Source: Bradysia coprophila
Taxonomy: Eukaryota; Arthropoda; Insecta; Diptera; Sciaridae
DNA: 64,000 nucleotides
Assembly: GCF_014529535.1 (NCBI RefSeq)
Contig: NC_050737.1
Location: 310,001 to 374,000 of the forward strand
Reading direction: 5' to 3'
A program made the position numbers and the translations under genes. Under the pieces are notes generated by a model that saw nothing but the letters and a program-made list of their open reading frames with translations, had not been told where the DNA came from and made no database searches. Below, in pieces: positions 35,301 to 44,852 of this stretch. Numbering within the stretch: position 1 is the stretch's first letter; every line of letters begins with the position of its first letter.

Positions 35301-37068
35301 CTGAGCGTTATGTATGTATGCTCAGCCCGTTGCCAAATTGTAACGTAAAAAAAGCCGCTGGATTTGTTTCAGTTTCACTATGTTAGTTAATATTTATATA
35401 ACATGAAATAGTAACACCAAGGTGAATATTTTTTGTATGCTAATGGTCTGCAAAGTTAAAAATGGGTTAGTGCCGGAGTACGTAAAAAGGGACATTTAAT
35501 ACGTCGATCCAGACAGGTATCCGTTGCGTAACATTGGACAATTCAAAGTGGAACGTCTCAACATACAACAACCTACCGAGTGAAATAAGAAATGAGAAAA
35601 ATGTGTTTGTGTTTAAGAACAGACTAAAGGATTATATTAAAGAAAACTATTATGTGATAGTGTAAACCAAAGTGAAATCTCTAAGATTGTAAAATGAAAT
35701 TTAAACATTTATTGTAAATTATTTATTTGTGAAATCTGAGGAGCATTATGCTAAATAAAGAAATCATTCTTTCATTCATTCATTCAATTTGCATTCGTGT
35801 GCGAATACTCTGACAATTGACTTCGTTACAATAATCCACATTCAAATTGATGTGTATGTCTTCAAAACACTTCGGCTATGAGGAGCTGTCCATTAAGTAC
35901 GTACGCGTGTACAATCGATTTTTTCCTATAAAAAAGAATCAAACCCCCTTCCCCTAAGTGAGAACGTACTTGACGGATGGTTCATAAATTATTTTTGTTG
36001 TTATCAATTTTTACCAGAGAAATTAAAACAGGTGGCGCTACCTGTAATTATTTCTCTGAATTGTATAGATGGACTTAAATAGATCGATTAATTTGAGTTG
36101 CAACGTTGTTAATACATACTTTACGCCTTTGATACCATTTGGAACCTACAATTAGCAATCATAATTATCAACTTGAATAATTTTTTTAGTATTAAATCTA
36201 CAGTACCTGAGCTGAGTAATAACCCTTCGTTCAGCCAAGGTTTTAGGTACCTGTAAGCTTCCGATTTTTCTATAAATTTGGCACTAGTTAATATAACCTG
36301 AAACAAAATGATTGAATGAGTTCGTACTTTACGTTAGCAATTTGGAGATGTTCACATCAGCTCCTAGAGGGGACAGGTGAATAAACTCTTAGGAATGGGG
36401 CTTAACGAAAAACTTAATTTTAAACACATGCAAACAAAATAGGTCAAATAACTATTTCAGTCGCTGAAATTTTAGACTACTTTTAGACTACGTTTGTTAT
36501 CTACACTATCACTATCACACTATCTACACATCTATTACACTTTAACATGGACTATTTTTGGGAAAACATTTTCCCATGTTTTCCTAAAATTTTACACATT
36601 TTCCCGAATTTTCATACATTTCCATATGCTTATTGCAAAAATTAAGGAAGATATGTGAAAATTTAAGAAAACATTTTCCCAAAGGACTGTTTTTGGGAAA
36701 CTTTACATTTAAATTAAGATGGTCGATAATAACACTTCTTACCTTTATATGTTCAGGATTCGATAATAAAGCTCCGAAATTGGTACCAATCCAGAGTGAT
36801 ACATTGTCTCCATAATCCTCAGTCAATTTGACAGCCACTTCAAAAATTTCTTTGGATCAAAGTAAACATACGATAATTTTGCCCAAAAAAACTTTAATAC
36901 AAGTATAGACAAACCTTCCGGTGACTTGTTGAAAAAATATAGGGCATTTCCAATGAATGGCAGAGGAATTGGTCCAGGTATTTTGAAGGATAAATAGATT
37001 TTTCGATAATTAATTTGACTCAGGAACAGAATCAGTAGTCCGATTAAAATCAGAATTATTAGAGACAT
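32397..37068 (-). CDS. Cytochrome P450, CYP4 family (gene B), 9 exons, 497 aa
   Basis: Tandem duplicate of gene A and the same kind of enzyme. Exons (minus): 37068-36915, 36849-36743, 36297-36207, 36145-36120, 33745-33516, 33449-33152, 33099-32859, 32801-32628, 32569-32397. Seven of the nine exon lengths equal those of gene A; exon 6 is 3 nt shorter and exon 7 is 3 nt longer. It has an N-terminal anchor, hinge PGPIPLPFIGN, helix C KWYQRRK (W121), K-helix ETLR (361-364), FRPERF, and haem loop [10 protein letters not shown] with Cys441. The I-helix reads GHDTAKT (303-309). The catalytic Thr306 is kept, but the next residue, usually Thr or Ser, is Ala. Intron 4 is 2374 bp against 79 bp in gene A, because it is packed with repeats and retrotransposon debris. 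No frameshift or stop was found. The exon 4 to exon 5 join across this long intron is inferred from homology to gene A. Confidence 0.93.
34030..34420 (+). repeat. Degenerate minisatellite, about 40-bp unit, about 10 copies
   Basis: TTCCATTTTGTAAAAGGAAG followed by CATAAGTTCCTTATG recurs with many changes. Each unit has an internal partial palindrome (CATAAG...CTTATG). It lies within intron 4 of gene B. Confidence 0.85.
34797..34997. mobile_element. Fold-back MITE, 201 bp
   Basis: Outer ends CGAATGTGATGG and CCATCACATTCG. Inside, TATACGGTGCTTAAG pairs loosely with CTTAAACACTCTATA, and CTCGGGGTCTGC pairs with GCAGACCCCGAG. A related copy lies at 44300-44430. Confidence 0.82.
35452..35790 (+). 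pseudogene. 3' end of a non-LTR retrotransposon (reverse transcriptase C-terminus)
   Basis: Translates to KNGLVPEYVKRDI and, after stops and a frameshift, to LPSEIRNEKNVFVFKNRL followed by KDYIKENYYVIV and a stop at 35663-35665. This is the usual C-terminal end of arthropod non-LTR reverse transcriptases (Jockey/CR1-like; exact clade unsure). A short 3' UTR with AATAAA and an ATTC-repeat tail (35764-35786) follow. It is 5'-truncated and dead, on the strand opposite gene B and inside its intron 4. Confidence 0.85.
36015..36058. repeat. Short hairpin in intron 4 of gene B
   Basis: CAGAGAAATTA-AAACAGGT pairs with ACCTGTAATTATTTCTCTG around GGCGCT. Confidence 0.75.
36550..36702. repeat. Degenerate inverted repeat in intron 2 of gene B
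   Basis: TTTTGGGAAAACATTTTCCC recurs inverted near 36660-36700, with TTTCCTAAAATTTTACAC-type runs between. It is similar in style to 19375-19500. Gene A's intron 2 lacks it. Confidence 0.55.
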
Positions 37069-37737
37069 GTTTCCGCTATCACTAAACGTATTGTTCTACG
37101 GACCAAGGAAATATTGTCGCTGCGTCACGTGAAATTGAACGTTGAGTATAGGCTCTTCACACCTCGTCTGTAAAAAGTAAAATTACTTTATCAGCTTTTT
37201 CGTTTTCATCAACGCATTTCAAAATTTGTAAAAAAAATTGTCAGCTGCCATAAGAAGCACATTTGCTTGAAATACTTTGTCTTCATACAAGTGCGTTGCT
37301 ACATACAATGTTTAGTGGGTCGTCCACTATACAAAACTTTGTTAATTTTCTTGAGTTTTTCACTGAACATTTACAGACATTGGACTGAAAATTTAGATAA
37401 TTATTTTCCTAACGAATTCCAAAAGGTTTTTTTAGTGAAGCACGAACCGGAGGCGAGTTCTGGAATCAAATTAACTGAAAAAGCCTTTTAGCGTAAGTTA
37501 GGAACAACACCGAAATTGATAAACGCACTCAGTACAGATTGTGTGTGAAATCAACTTGAAGAAAATGTTTTTAGGAAAATTTGGAATTTTATTTTTTTGT
37601 TAGGTTGCCTTTTTCATATAAACTTCGTAACAGCTGACGCCATTTATGTGTCACCGTCATCAACTCAGAGTTGTCTCCACCTGTTCTTTCAGAACCTTGG
37701 TCGGAAATAGGCGACGAGGTAGAGATATTTCACCACT

Positions 37738-37799
37738 AGCTAGGAAAAAGCGAATTCAATTATGAAATTGAATTGTGGAGGTCCAAGGTTCGATACCCA
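37738..37799 (+). repeat. Possible tRNA-like sequence
   Basis: AATTCAATTATGAAATTGAA could form an anticodon-like hairpin and GGTTCGATACC resembles a B box. The A box is poor and no acceptor stem forms. Weak. Confidence 0.35.
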
Positions 37800-37853
37800 T
37801 ATTGATGGCTCACAATGTCTATTATGACACACAACCTGCGGCCTAAGGCATAC

Positions 37854-38319
37854 TATCAGTCAAAAACACTCAAAGAGTAAAAGTGACGCAAGTCCCTGGA
37901 CATACTTCCAAAACAACTGATATCGCTGTAGGTGACGCATTGTGCGCTTGTACCCGAAAATTGTCAAAGCAAAAATTAGGCCAAAAAAATTCTAAAAGTT
38001 CTAGAAGAAAAATTTTACCAAAAAAAATTTTCGTCACAAAGTGGCAGATGATTCGGCTATTTTTCATTTGTACAATCTTTCAGGACGTATTTTTCCCTAT
38101 GTTAACAATATTCTTAACAGTACTTTCTTCAACATCTGCCACTTGTGACGCAAAATTTTTTTGTTAAAATTTTTCTTCTAGAATTTTTTTGGCCTAATTT
38201 TTGCTCTGACAATTTTTGCGTACAAGCGCAGAATGTGTCACCTACAGCGATATCAGTTGTTTTGGAAGTAATCCCAGGGACTTGTGTCACTTTTACTCTT
38301 TGAGTGTTTTTGACTGATA
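37854..38319. mobile_element. Inverted-repeat element, 466 bp, arms about 170 bp
   Basis: Ends TATCAGTCAAAAACACTC and complement. Arms carry ACTCAAAGAGTAAAAGTGAC, GGTGACGCAxTGTGCGCTTG (variant) and AATTAGGCCAAAAAAATTCT. Related fragments occur at about 32130-32275 (GCGATATCAGTTATTTTG, GGGACTTGCGT). The TA at the edges may be the target duplication. Confidence 0.82.
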
Positions 38320-38509
38320 TCAGTTGTTTTGGAAGTTTGGTTTAATTTTCTGTTATGTTATTTATTTGGTCGCAATTTATATCCTCTATATCTTCCATCC
38401 GAAAAGCAATAATGCTCACTTTATTACTTACAAAAGTACTCATGAATACTTAAAAAAATGAATCCACAAAATTCTCGATGATTATCTCATTTTCCTTTAA
38501 AATGCTTTT

Positions 38510-38665
38510 CATAAAAAAAATTTAAAAAAATTTGATAATTTTAAAAAATTTGAAAAACTGTAAAAATTTTAAATATTTTAAAAATTTGAAAATTTTTAAA
38601 ATTTTGAAAATTGGAAAATTTTGAGAAAAAATTAAAAAAATTGAAAAATTTGAAAAATTAGTAAT
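38510..38665. repeat. A/T low-complexity DNA
   Basis: A run of AAATTTGAAAAATTTT-type words with no phase or period I can fix. Confidence 0.8.
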
Positions 38666-41180
38666 AGGACTTGCGTCATGGGCGCTATGCTAACGCGCGC
38701 CCATGATTATCATAAATAACTATTTAACAATTTTAATTAAATTGCATCAAATTACATGTTGCTTGCAAATTCAATGTGTTCAATTTAGCAACCGCTTCGT
38801 TCTTTTATTAAGAATCTGATACTCCCGGAGCGATTTGTAAATTAGTTTGCTTTTGCTTTTATTTTACGTCTCTTTGTTGATTTTATTGTTACATTTCCTC
38901 ATAGAACTAATTAATTGCTGTAAACCAGTACAAATAAAAATTACATTGAAGTATAGTTATAAGAGACCCAACCATTGAATCTAATTCTGTCCATACTCTG
39001 CATGAGTACGTACAACATTGCTAAGTCCGTAATGTGTGTATTAACGGTAATTGTATTGACATTACGTGTGGAATGAATTGGATTGAAAATGTTGGATCTT
39101 TTAGTCCGACGACTGTATAACTTTTAGATCTCTGCACTGGCTCATTTTTTGTCGTTTCCGCAAGAGAAACGTAATTAATGCGAATAAACTATGGTCAACA
39201 TTTTTAATTACTGATTTTCTTTACAAATTGTAACGCTTTCATATTTACTGTACCGTTTTTGTTATTCTGCTAGCTTGTTATTCATCCACAGATTTAATTT
39301 TAATTTCGTATCAGAATTTCCAACATGAATACCCCATTCAAAGATTATTTCCATATTCAATGTTATACGATATTGTGAAGCCATCATGAGATATGAGTTG
39401 TGTAAGCGGCAAAGCTTTTTAAATAAGCAAACGAGAATATTGTTGCGTAATATTTACACAGTGGTTCTTGTAGTGTTGTTCAGAAATTGATTGCACAAAA
39501 CTGTGTACATTTCAGACAGCCAATGCCGTAGGATGTATTCGTTACTCATATTTGCTTCAGTAAGTTGTTAATTTGCAGTGCAGTGTATATTTTAAAAATG
39601 TTGAATTCTTCTGCACTATTTATTACTTATAGATAGAAAGACATAGAATAGAAACGGTGAGCACCTGACAAAATGGCACTGTATTGTTTTAAAGTATTAA
39701 CCAGTTGCTTAAAAGTCTCTTTGAGACAATAAAACTAACCTTTGATAATTTGGGGAATTAGTAACCAAATCTAACTTGTAAGGAGGTTAGTAACTCAAAC
39801 CCTTTAAATTTTGTAAAATGTACCCTGACTTACTCCATTATGGTTATGTGGAAATTACTCTAAAATTAATTATTCCATTCTATTTTCTTCCTTCGGGTTG
39901 GTGCATCCGAAATGGATTACACTGTATTATGCATAAGTGCATTATTAATACAAATATGTGAATGGTAACATCTGTGTAAATGAATGAACGAAATTTCGCA
40001 TTCATAGAGAAGAAAGGCGTTACACATAGATGGCGCTTATGCTGTACAATACTAGTGTGAACAAAGAAATAACTTCACTAAATGTGTTAGAAATTTGTGG
40101 GACGAGTTTTTCTATAATCCAAAAGCCAAAAGGCCTATAAATCTTATTTCGTTTTTAGCATTAACATAGAAAATATTAAGAGGTTTCCAGTTTCCATCAG
40201 AACACACTTTGCATTTATATCGTACAGACAATAGTTGTGCATTCTTCGTGTGAGTTGTAATAAACAACTCGTTCTAGAATACAGTACAGTGAACGGTCGA
40301 AATTCGAGTGTTAATGCTCGAATCAGTCAATTTACAAAATAACTCATCGCTGAGGGTGACGAGAAGTCAAAAAGTTGCTTTAAATATGCTAAATATTCAC
40401 TTTTTTTTTTCATTTATCAGTAAGGTAACCTCTGGTATACACAATAGTGGTACACAATTGTAGATTGTAGAGTTTGTATGCTGAGGTAAAATTTATTAAG
40501 AAACCATATTTTAGATAGGCTCGTGTAGCTAAATAACTTTGCAGCATTATTATAGTAACACCTGATCAAATTTCCACGAAAGTTTAGAATGTAATAACGT
40601 CGATGTATCGAAATTTTGTGTATCGAAACACAAACCAAACGTATTCAATTCATTTGTTAATCCACTGATTCACCCGAAATTCAAATTCTGAATCGCACTT
40701 ATATCATTTGGGAATGCAGAACCCGGTACACGGTTCTTTTTAATCTGGAACCGGTTCCTACAAATCATCACTTTTCCTGTTCGGTAGCTGTCTCCATGCG
40801 AGACAGAAGCTCTTAAAACACTAACTTAGTGACAAAAATTGATGACTTGGCTTGTTGTTTTTATTATTTAAAAAAAACGTTATTTGTAATTCTTTTTTAG
40901 GCATATTAGCCGACTTTTTCCAATTAGGCCTTCGATTCGTATGACTGATTAATATTGTGTAACTTACACAGTCTAAGTGAATCACAGAGTTCCGCCACGC
41001 CACACGGGCAATTGGGACATTTTTGCCAAGGGCGTAACGATTTGACGGTGCAAGACTTTAAAAGGAAAAAAAATAGGGAAAATTTTTCGAGTGGAATATA
41101 AAAACGTGTAACTAACGAAAAATTTATTTAAAAAAAAATCGCTCACTTCGCTCGCTATTGAAAGAATACAAATTTTGATC
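38666..41180. other. Gene-free AT-rich stretch
   Basis: No gene or repeat recognised. Short ORFs lack motifs. Confidence 0.45.
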
Positions 41181-41189
41181 CGGAGAGGG

Positions 41190-41580
41190 CTTTCCGTTGA
41201 TTTTTTTCGATTTCCAATCAAACATTTTCTGCTCGATTCCTTTGCGTCAATTTTTTTTTCTATTTCCAATCAAAATTAACAGAAAGGCCTTAATAGGAAA
41301 ATTTCGATTGGAAATCGAAGAAAAATCAATATAAAGCCCTCAGTATGAAAATTTTGATTGGAAAACAAAGAAAAATTAAGAGAAAGGCCTCAGTAGAAGA
41401 ATTTCGATTGCAAATCGAAAAAAATTAACAGAAAAGCCTCAGTGGAAAAATTTCGATTGGAAAACAAAGAAAAAATTGAGAGAAAGGCCTCAGTAGGAAA
41501 ATTTTGATTGGAAATAGAAAAAAGAAGTAACAGAAAGGCCTCAGTAGAAATTTTTTGATTGGAAATTAAAAATGGGCTTC
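41190..41580 (+). repeat. Minisatellite, about 50-bp unit, 6-7 copies, with inverted lead copies
   Basis: AGAAAGGCCTCAGTAGGAAA with ATTTCGATTGGAAATCGAAG recurs about every 50 bp (GCCT at 41287, 41337, 41387, 41436, 41487 and 41538). Before it, at about 41195-41275, the same words occur inverted (CGATTTCCAATCAAA). Each unit carries CGATTxGGAAATCG, itself nearly palindromic. Confidence 0.85.
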
Positions 41581-41875
41581 ATTTGTTTGAACAATAAATG
41601 GTTAATTTAAAAAAAAAGCCCTGTCTGGACTTCGCCCGACTACGGCAAAAGGTCTTCGGGAATCGCCCGAACACCCAGTATGGCCAGTCCGGGCCTGATA
41701 ACTGACACATCTAGATTCTAGAAAAGGATTTATCACTCGTTGACATTAATAATTATTGCACCGAATAGGTCAAATTGAGGTCTTGCGAAATTACCTCGCC
41801 TTGCAGAAGACTCGTTAGAGTCTGAACGTAGTATATTGCAAAGTCGTATTTGGTGGTTTTTCGTTGCATATGTCA

Positions 41876-42836
41876 TAGGGTGGAGCGGGAAAAAAATTTC
41901 GATTTTTTATCCAATTTCGACATCGTGATCCAGAATCAGTAACTCCCACTGATCATTTTTCCGAAAAAATATTTTTTTAATTTTATGATTTAGGGGTGCC
42001 GCCGATGGTATTTTTGAGTAGAGTGTAAGGGATTTTTCAAACATTTATAGCGTAGAAACCTTTTCCGATGGGTTCAATGATCTTGGTCATAAAATGTCTA
42101 GAAAAGTCCAAAATTTATTTAAGTATAACATTAAATTCGAAAAAAATCAATTTTGTGGACTTACGGCACTTCAAAGTTAAAGCTCTGTTCCCAACGAAAA
42201 ATTCATCTACTTTGAAGTGAAATTTCGGTATGAAGTTGCATTATGACATAAATCAAATTAAGCGTTATTTAACTTGTAATTTAATGAGGAATTCAAAACA
42301 AAAGTAATATTTGAAAAAAATTACAAAATGTAGATGTTCTTGAACGTTTTGCATGAGCGTCACCCTTTGTCAATAGCATCTACAATTTGTAATTTTTTTC
42401 AAATATTTCTTTTGTTTTGAATTCCTCATTAAATTACAAGTTAAATAACGCTTAATTTGATTTATGTCATAATGCAACTTCATACCGAAATTTCACTTCA
42501 AAGTAGATGAATTTTTCGTTGGGAACAGAGCTTTAACTTTGAAGTGCCGTAAGTCCACAAAATTGATTTTTTTCGAATTTAATGTTATACTTAAATAAAT
42601 TTTGGACTTTTCTAGACATTTTATGACCAAGATCATTGAACCCATCGGAAAAGGTTTCTACGCTATAAATGTTTGAAAAATCCCTTACACTCTACTCAAA
42701 AATACCATCGGCGGCACCCCTAAATCATAAAATTAAAAAAATCTTTTTTCGGAAAAATGATCAGTGGGAGTTACTGATTCTGGATCACGATGTCGAAATT
42801 GAATAAAAAATCGAAATTTTTTCCCGCTCCACCCTA
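41876..42836. mobile_element. Fold-back element, 961 bp, with 8-bp target duplication
   Basis: Almost perfect inverted arms of about 460 bp (41876-42336 and 42377-42836) around a spacer of about 40 bp. Ends are TAGGGTGGAGCGGGAAAAAA and its complement. Perfect target duplication ATATGTCA at 41868-41875 and 42837-42844. No ORF of note. The 8-bp duplication fits hAT- or P-type mobilisation. Confidence 0.93.
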
Positions 42837-42844
42837 ATATGTCA

Positions 42845-44260
42845 GTCAGAGCTTCAGTCGAGTCTATTTCAGATTAATCGAATGCAAGGGAAAGCCGCGA
42901 CTGCTAATTACGCCACATTGGACGATAGCGTGGTCTACAGGGCGATTGGGTTAGTTTTGGACATGAACCTGAATATTCGATCTGGTCCGAACTTTTCAAA
43001 ATCGGAGTTTAAAATGTATATCACGTGGCAGTTTACCTTTTCATAGAAACTCATCTCTCCCTTATTCTCATCAATTTCACCCCCAGTATACCTATCTTCT
43101 GTTTTACGATATCTGTAATTTAAAAATCTTACTAAGTACTGACATTTGGCAATACTTAATTAGATCAACCAAAAAAGACCTCTGTCACAACACAGAAGAT
43201 GTTGACAACTACTTGACATACGTTGAAATGGAAAAATTCGTGCATATTAAATTGGAGGGCGGAAAATCGTTTTGATGATACAAAACTTGTTCAGACAATT
43301 TGCAATTTTGACAGTAAATTTTTTCAAGCTCACCGTGTGTTAGAAAAAACGTAAAAGATAGGGATGGAAGTTCGCAACTTTAGAAACATACCAACACTTC
43401 TAAAACTTCAAAAAAGGGCCGATATTTAGAGAGTCCTAAGATGTTTCGGTTTGGATTTTTCCCCTTTGCCTGCATGCGAAGTTGAGCGAAGTTGTCTAAA
43501 ATCAGTCGTCCAATTTAGATACGAATAGTTATATGCAGTGTAAAGAAGCGATACTTCATCAAGCAGTTAGCAATACTTCCCCATAAATTTCCATTTAACT
43601 TTTTACTCGAGTAATTAACAAAATTATCAATCGTGAAATTAAGTCATTCGTCTTTTATCGCAATCAGTGTAATACTTCTGATATACATAAGATTATTTAT
43701 AAGTAATATAAAGCCACTCACACAACCGACTCCAACTTTTATTAATTTTCTATTTTTTACTGGATTAACAATGTAATCTTATCAAAACTTAGCAGACAAC
43801 AAAAGAGATTCTTAATACCTAGATATTTATATCGAATACATTATATTGTGCTACCTCTAAAAGTATAACAAGTTCGGAATGCTAAACAAAGAAAAAGAAG
43901 AACGTATTTCCAATTGAAATTATTTATTGAATATACAGACAGATAGATGAACGCGAAGGGTATAATCCATGTTTGGCCACACTTGAGTTATAGACTAAGG
44001 TGGAAAGTTTTGCCACATTTCGAATATTATAGAAAATAGAGATAAGTGAGTCATTTATGTCTAAAGCCATTTTCATAACGTTACAGTCCTAATTACACGT
44101 ATCTGCATGGATGAAATTTTGACTATTGTATAATTTGCTGAACGAGACGTAGGCGAGTAAATAAATCCATAGGTTTGTATGTACCGTCGAGCGGTAAAAA
44201 CGATTTTTGACAAACCGAAAACGCACGACATATAGCATCCACATATAGCCATAACCTCGA
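42845..44260. other. Gene-free stretch between repeats and gene C
   Basis: No gene or repeat recognised. Confidence 0.45.
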
Positions 44261-44299
44261 CGCCAACAATATGTCAACAATAATGTTTTGGTTAGGTAG

Positions 44300-44430
44300 G
44301 GCTCTATATAGTGTTTTAGTGAGAGAGATAGCGAAACGACAGCCTATTGTTCCATTTCGAGGTCTGCTGTCCCGAGATGATGACAGCAGATCCCGAGTGG
44401 ACTTTCCATCCCGCTCTAAACATCGTATGG
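44300..44430. mobile_element. Fold-back MITE, second copy of the 34.8-kb family
   Basis: GTGAGAGAGATxGCGA, CTATTGTTCCAT and GAGGTCTGCTGTC match the reverse complement of 34.90-34.98 kb. GACAGCAGATCCCGAG supplies the second arm. It lies about 420 bp upstream of gene C's start. Confidence 0.78.
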
Positions 44431-44852
44431 ATGAAGATTTGACAGCTCAAATAACCTTGGAACAATAACGTATAGTATGCATCAAAAACAACAATCGTCT
44501 GTAAATTAATGTGATGGTTTGTGTGACTATATATACTCTGTTCGCTTCTAATTCATTCAGCAAATCTAACACTCGGCGAAACAACACATTTCCATATAGT
44601 AACGAAATGAATGTATAATGGGCCAATTAATCGACCACAAAAACTATGAACTAAAAACTGTAGAAAAAATAAATTCGTAGATCGTATATTTGCGTCCATG
44701 AGTCAGTCACAATGCCATTCGTTCTAGAGTTACACTCGTATATGTACGCGATTAGCTGGTGATTGCATGCGACAGCCATAACACAGACTCGACAGTATAG
44801 AGTTAAAACAATTTTGTTATTTGATTAATATCGCGCTTTGTATGTTTCGAAT

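Larger units (their letters stand above)
33858..35822. mobile_element. Composite 1.97-kb insert in intron 4 of gene B
   Basis: Flanked by 30-bp inverted repeats (33858-33887 and 35793-35822) matching at 27 of 30 positions, with outer AGTCAATTGT and inner ATTCGCACACGAAT. Further partial copies of the left repeat lie at 33800-33850. It contains a minisatellite, a fold-back MITE and a non-LTR retrotransposon tail, and explains most of the intron's growth over gene A. Confidence 0.7.
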
